From Methylovirgula sp. (GTDB taxonomy: Bacteria; Pseudomonadota; Alphaproteobacteria; Rhizobiales; Beijerinckiaceae), in assembly GCF_037200945.1 (NCBI RefSeq), contig NZ_JBBCGP010000001.1:2664501-2728500 (forward strand): a stretch of DNA of 64,000 bases, in the 5' to 3' direction. Position 1 is the first letter of the stretch. Every line of letters begins with the position of its first letter. Position numbers and translations under genes: made by a program. Under the pieces are notes generated by a model. It ran no database searches, had not been told where the DNA came from, and saw only the letters and a list, made by a program, of their open reading frames with translations. Below are positions 61,544 through 64,000 of the stretch, one piece after another.

Positions 61544-62686
61544 ATGCGGATCGAGTGGCAAATCGTGTTCTGGGCTGCGGCGCTCGCCTTCATCGGCCTG
61601 CTGCTGTGGCTGTTCAACGGCGTCATCATGCCGTTCGCTGCTGCCTTCGTCATTGCGTATCTGATGGACCCGCTCGCTGATTATCTACAGCGGCGGGGGA
61701 TGAGTCGGCTTGCGGCGACACTCTTCATTCTCTTCGGTATCGTCTTTGTCCTCGCGCTGATCCTGGTTTTAGTTGTTCCGGTGCTGGCGCATCAGTCGGT
61801 GGCATTCATCCAGGCTTTGCCCGGCCTGCTGAACAAATTGCAGAGTCTGGTCTCCGGCGTGGCTGGTAAACTCAACGCACAATATGCGGAGCCTGTGCTA
61901 CGCAAGCTCGGCTATCATAGCCCGAGCGTTCCAGAAATGCGGGCGAGCGTCGGCGATATTGCGGGGCAGGCGGCCGGGTGGTTCGTCGGCGTTCTCAATT
62001 CGCTCGTCGCGCACGGCGCGGCTCTCATCAGCCTGATGTCGCTTGTCGTCGTAACGCCGGTGGTCGCCTTCTACATGCTGGTTGATTATCACCGCATGAT
62101 CGCCGCGGTCGATGGCCTCATCCCGCCGCGCTATCGGGGCATCGTGCATCAGCTTGCACATCAGATCGACCGGACGATGTCCGGCTTTCTGCGTGGGCAA
62201 TCGCTGGTCTGTCTATTTCTTGGACTTTGGTACGGCCTCGGTCTGTCGCTGGTCGGCTTGAACTTCGGCCTGCTGATTGGCATCACCGCAGGGTTCTTAA
62301 GCTTCATTCCCTATGTCGGTTCGATGACGGCTTTGGTCGCGGCGGCGATTATTGCAATCGTTCAAGGCTGGCCGCACTGGACCTTGTTTGCGGAGGCAAT
62401 CGGCGTTGTCGTCGTCGGGCAATTTCTCGAAGGAAATGTTATTTCGCCCAAGCTCGTCGGCGATAATGTTGGTCTGCATCCGGTCTGGCTGATGTTTGCC
62501 TTGCTCGCCTTCGGCAGTCTGTTCGGTTTTACGGGCCTCATCATCGCCGTGCCGGTTGCCGCGGCAACCGGCGTCATCATGCGCTTCGCCGTGCAGAAAT
62601 ATCGCGAAAGCCATCTTTTCATGAACCTGCCACAAGGGCAGACGCTCATCCTGCCGGAGACGGTAAACGCGCCCAAAGAGCACTGA
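61544..62686 (+). CDS. PerM/AI-2E family transporter
   Basis: A 380-residue polytopic membrane protein of the AI-2E exporter/PerM family, with about seven or eight hydrophobic segments, the N-terminal PFAAAFVIAYLMDPLADYLQRRGMSR, a central soluble part with LPGLLNKLQSLVSGVAGKLNAQY and the typical RTMSGFLRGQSLVCLFLGLWYGLGLSLVGLNFGLLIGITAGFLSFIPYVGSM block, then GNVISPKLVGDNVGLHPVWLMFALLAFGSLFGFTGLIIAVPVAAATGVI. It stops one base before the hdaA ATG, so the two are coupled. Substrate unknown. Confidence 0.9.
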   Translation: MRIEWQIVFWAAALAFIGLLLWLFNGVIMPFAAAFVIAYLMDPLADYLQRRGMSRLAATLFILFGIVFVLALILVLVVPVLAHQSVAFIQALPGLLNKLQSLVSGVAGKLNAQYAEPVLRKLGYHSPSVPEMRASVGDIAGQAAGWFVGVLNSLVAHGAALISLMSLVVVTPVVAFYMLVDYHRMIAAVDGLIPPRYRGIVHQLAHQIDRTMSGFLRGQSLVCLFLGLWYGLGLSLVGLNFGLLIGITAGFLSFIPYVGSMTALVAAAIIAIVQGWPHWTLFAEAIGVVVVGQFLEGNVISPKLVGDNVGLHPVWLMFALLAFGSLFGFTGLIIAVPVAAATGVIMRFAVQKYRESHLFMNLPQGQTLILPETVNAPKEH

Positions 62687-63385
62687 ATGGCGCGGACCTA
62701 TCCTTCGCGCTGGCAGCAGATCGGCCTCGAACTGCCGCTCGAACCGCAGTTTTCGCGCGAAGATTTTCTGATCTCGAATTCCAATGCCGACGCGCTGCGT
62801 ATGATCGAGGCGTGGCCGCATTGGCCGGAGTCTGTTTTGCTCCTCATCGGTGAGCGGGGCAGCGGCAAAAGTCATCTCGCGGCAATATGGGCTGCGCAGG
62901 CGCGGGCGGAGATTTTTTCCGGAGCGTCGCTGGCGAGTGCAGACGTTGCAGCGCTGGCAGAAATGCCGGCACTGGTGATCGACGCTGTAGATGAAATCGG
63001 CGCCGCCGAAGCGCCCTTGTTTCATCTCCTCAATCTTGCGCGGCAGGGCAGGCGAAGCCTGCTATTGACGGCGCAGCGCCGCCCCGATCTCTGGAGCCTC
63101 AAGACGCCCGATCTTCTCTCGCGCCTGCGGCTTGCGCCGGTCGTCGAACTGGGCGCGCCGGACGATGCGCTGCTGCAATCGGTGCTCGGAAAACTTTTCC
63201 GGGATCGGCAATTGCTGGTCGATCCTTCCGTCATCGATTTCATCGCCTTGCATATCGACCGCTCGCTCGAGGTCGCACGCGCATTCGTCGAGTTGATCGA
63301 TCGCGTCGCGCTCGCGCGCGGCAGCGCTGTGACGCGGAGTCTGGCGCGCGAACTCCTCATCGATGCGACGGATGAACGCGACTAA
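62687..63385 (+). CDS. hdaA: HdaA-like DnaA-related replication regulator
   Basis: A 232-residue short DnaA-family ATPase related to Hda/DnaA domain III, which with the beta clamp turns off DnaA after initiation. The N-terminus LPLEPQFSREDFLISNSNADALRMIEAWP contains the clamp-binding-like QF-type region (QIGLELPLEP), Walker A is IGERGSGKSHLAA (about residue 55), and a DnaA-like arginine block ends SRLRLAPVVELGAPDDALLQSVLGKLFRDRQL. Walker B is diverged (ALVIDAVDEIG). Adjacent to perM as in many Hyphomicrobiales. Confidence 0.88.
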   Translation: MARTYPSRWQQIGLELPLEPQFSREDFLISNSNADALRMIEAWPHWPESVLLLIGERGSGKSHLAAIWAAQARAEIFSGASLASADVAALAEMPALVIDAVDEIGAAEAPLFHLLNLARQGRRSLLLTAQRRPDLWSLKTPDLLSRLRLAPVVELGAPDDALLQSVLGKLFRDRQLLVDPSVIDFIALHIDRSLEVARAFVELIDRVALARGSAVTRSLARELLIDATDERD

Positions 63386-63467
63386 ACGGCTGTCGGGAAT
63401 ATTTCTCGCTGACTTATGTTGACCGACCGGTGCGCGGCGCCTAAAGGCAGGGCGCAGTTTCGGGAGT

Positions 63468-64000
63468 ATGATCGTGAGCCGTATTAGAACGATTTCAATT
63501 TTATGCGCTTTGACACAATTCGTCGGCGGCGTCGCTTTCGCCCAAAATAACAAGCCGGCGCCGGTCGCCTCGCAGCCGGAAACGACGACAGCCACATTTG
63601 GCGCCTGGACGCTGCGTTGCGAACGCCGCGCCGATGTCGCTAAAGGTCAGAAGCTCTGCGAAGTCGAGGAATCCGTCGTTCCCAAAGACCAGCAAAACCC
63701 AATCGCCCATATTGGCATCGTGCATCCGCTCGATACGGAAAAAGGGGTGTTGCGGGTCAATGTGATTTTCCCGCCGAATATCTTCATTCCGACCGCACCC
63801 AGCATCCACGCGAAAGATGGCGATCCCGGCGTGCCACTCGTCTGGCAGCGGTGCTTCTCCGGCGGCTGCTTCGCCGAAGCGGCGATCCCGCCTGCGGAGA
63901 TCAAGGCCTGGCGTGCGGTCGAGGCCGACACAGGGCGCATTACATTCACCGAAGCGGTCGGCCGCAATCTCGCCGTCCAATTCTCGCTGCGCGGTTTTGC
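63468..64000 (+). CDS. IalB-family periplasmic protein, cut by the window end
   Basis: The 5' 177 codons of a secreted protein of the invasion-associated locus B (IalB) family. The signal peptide is MIVSRIRTISILCALTQFVG with cleavage after VAFA. The mature part starts QNNKPAPVAS, then FGAWTLRCERRADVAKGQKLCEVEESV (family Cys pair) and LVWQRCFSGGCFAEAAIPP (second Cys pair), the two disulfide-type motifs of IalB. GGGAG precedes the ATG at 63468. The 3' end is beyond the window. In most species these are general periplasmic proteins without a link to invasion. Confidence 0.82.
   Translation, partial: MIVSRIRTISILCALTQFVGGVAFAQNNKPAPVASQPETTTATFGAWTLRCERRADVAKGQKLCEVEESVVPKDQQNPIAHIGIVHPLDTEKGVLRVNVIFPPNIFIPTAPSIHAKDGDPGVPLVWQRCFSGGCFAEAAIPPAEIKAWRAVEADTGRITFTEAVGRNLAVQFSLRGF

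Noticed and set aside
1..64000. CRISPR arrays, tRNA and rRNA genes
   Set aside because: Looked for regularly spaced repeats and tRNA-like cloverleaf ends; none were convincing anywhere in the window.

Overview
The window reads as a chromosome segment of an alphaproteobacterium of the order Hyphomicrobiales (Rhizobiales), most like the Beijerinckiaceae group. The basis is the right-hand core block: a B12-dependent class II ribonucleotide reductase (nrdJ), an NDUFA12-type complex I protein, purN-purM, a CDP-alcohol phosphatidyltransferase, a PerM-type transporter, an HdaA-like DnaA-related protein and an IalB-type periplasmic protein, plus coiled-coil trimeric porins. No species name can be given from sequence alone.

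Region 1 (about 1-20,994) is a surface-polysaccharide locus. It holds two GT4-type glycosyltransferases (one with TPRs), a GT14-like glycosyltransferase, four SAM methyltransferases, a sulfotransferase-like protein and an ABC-2 export machine: KpsM-like permease, two tandem KpsE-like co-polymerases and a KpsT-like ATPase. It ends with a secreted PAP2 acid phosphatase and a strong terminator.

Region 2 (21,129-48,088) is a Tn7-like transposon array that I could delimit to the base. Its outer ends begin with TGTA, are imperfect inverted repeats, and are flanked by the 5-bp duplication ACACT (21,124-21,128 and 48,089-48,093). Insertion lies 11 bp beyond the nrdJ stop codon, right end toward nrdJ, as Tn7 sits beside glmS. 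tnsA, tnsB, tnsC and a large tniQ/tnsD gene lie inside. A complete extra right end (21,058-21,126) sits just outside the left end, and an internal right-end/left-end junction at 46,677-46,850 splits off a 1.35-kb mini-element (toxin-antitoxin plus zinc-ribbon gene). The same att site has therefore been used at least twice, probably three times.

The cargo includes a DEAH helicase plus coiled-coil protein; an operon of DNA methyltransferase, ORC/CDC6-like ATPase with zinc ribbon and HhH, and HEPN protein (a candidate defence system); a RiPP cluster (60-aa precursor ending in a YNR-HNR-HNR core, radical SAM/SPASM maturase, 2OG-Fe(II) oxygenase, HExxH hydroxylase); and a four-gene vWA-PP2C-kinase operon of the TerY-P type.

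Region 3 (48,105-64,000) is core chromosome: nrdJ with a candidate NrdR box, NDUFA12, two paralogous porins, an OmpR-type two-component pair, purNM, phospholipid synthase, PerM, HdaA and a truncated IalB-family gene.
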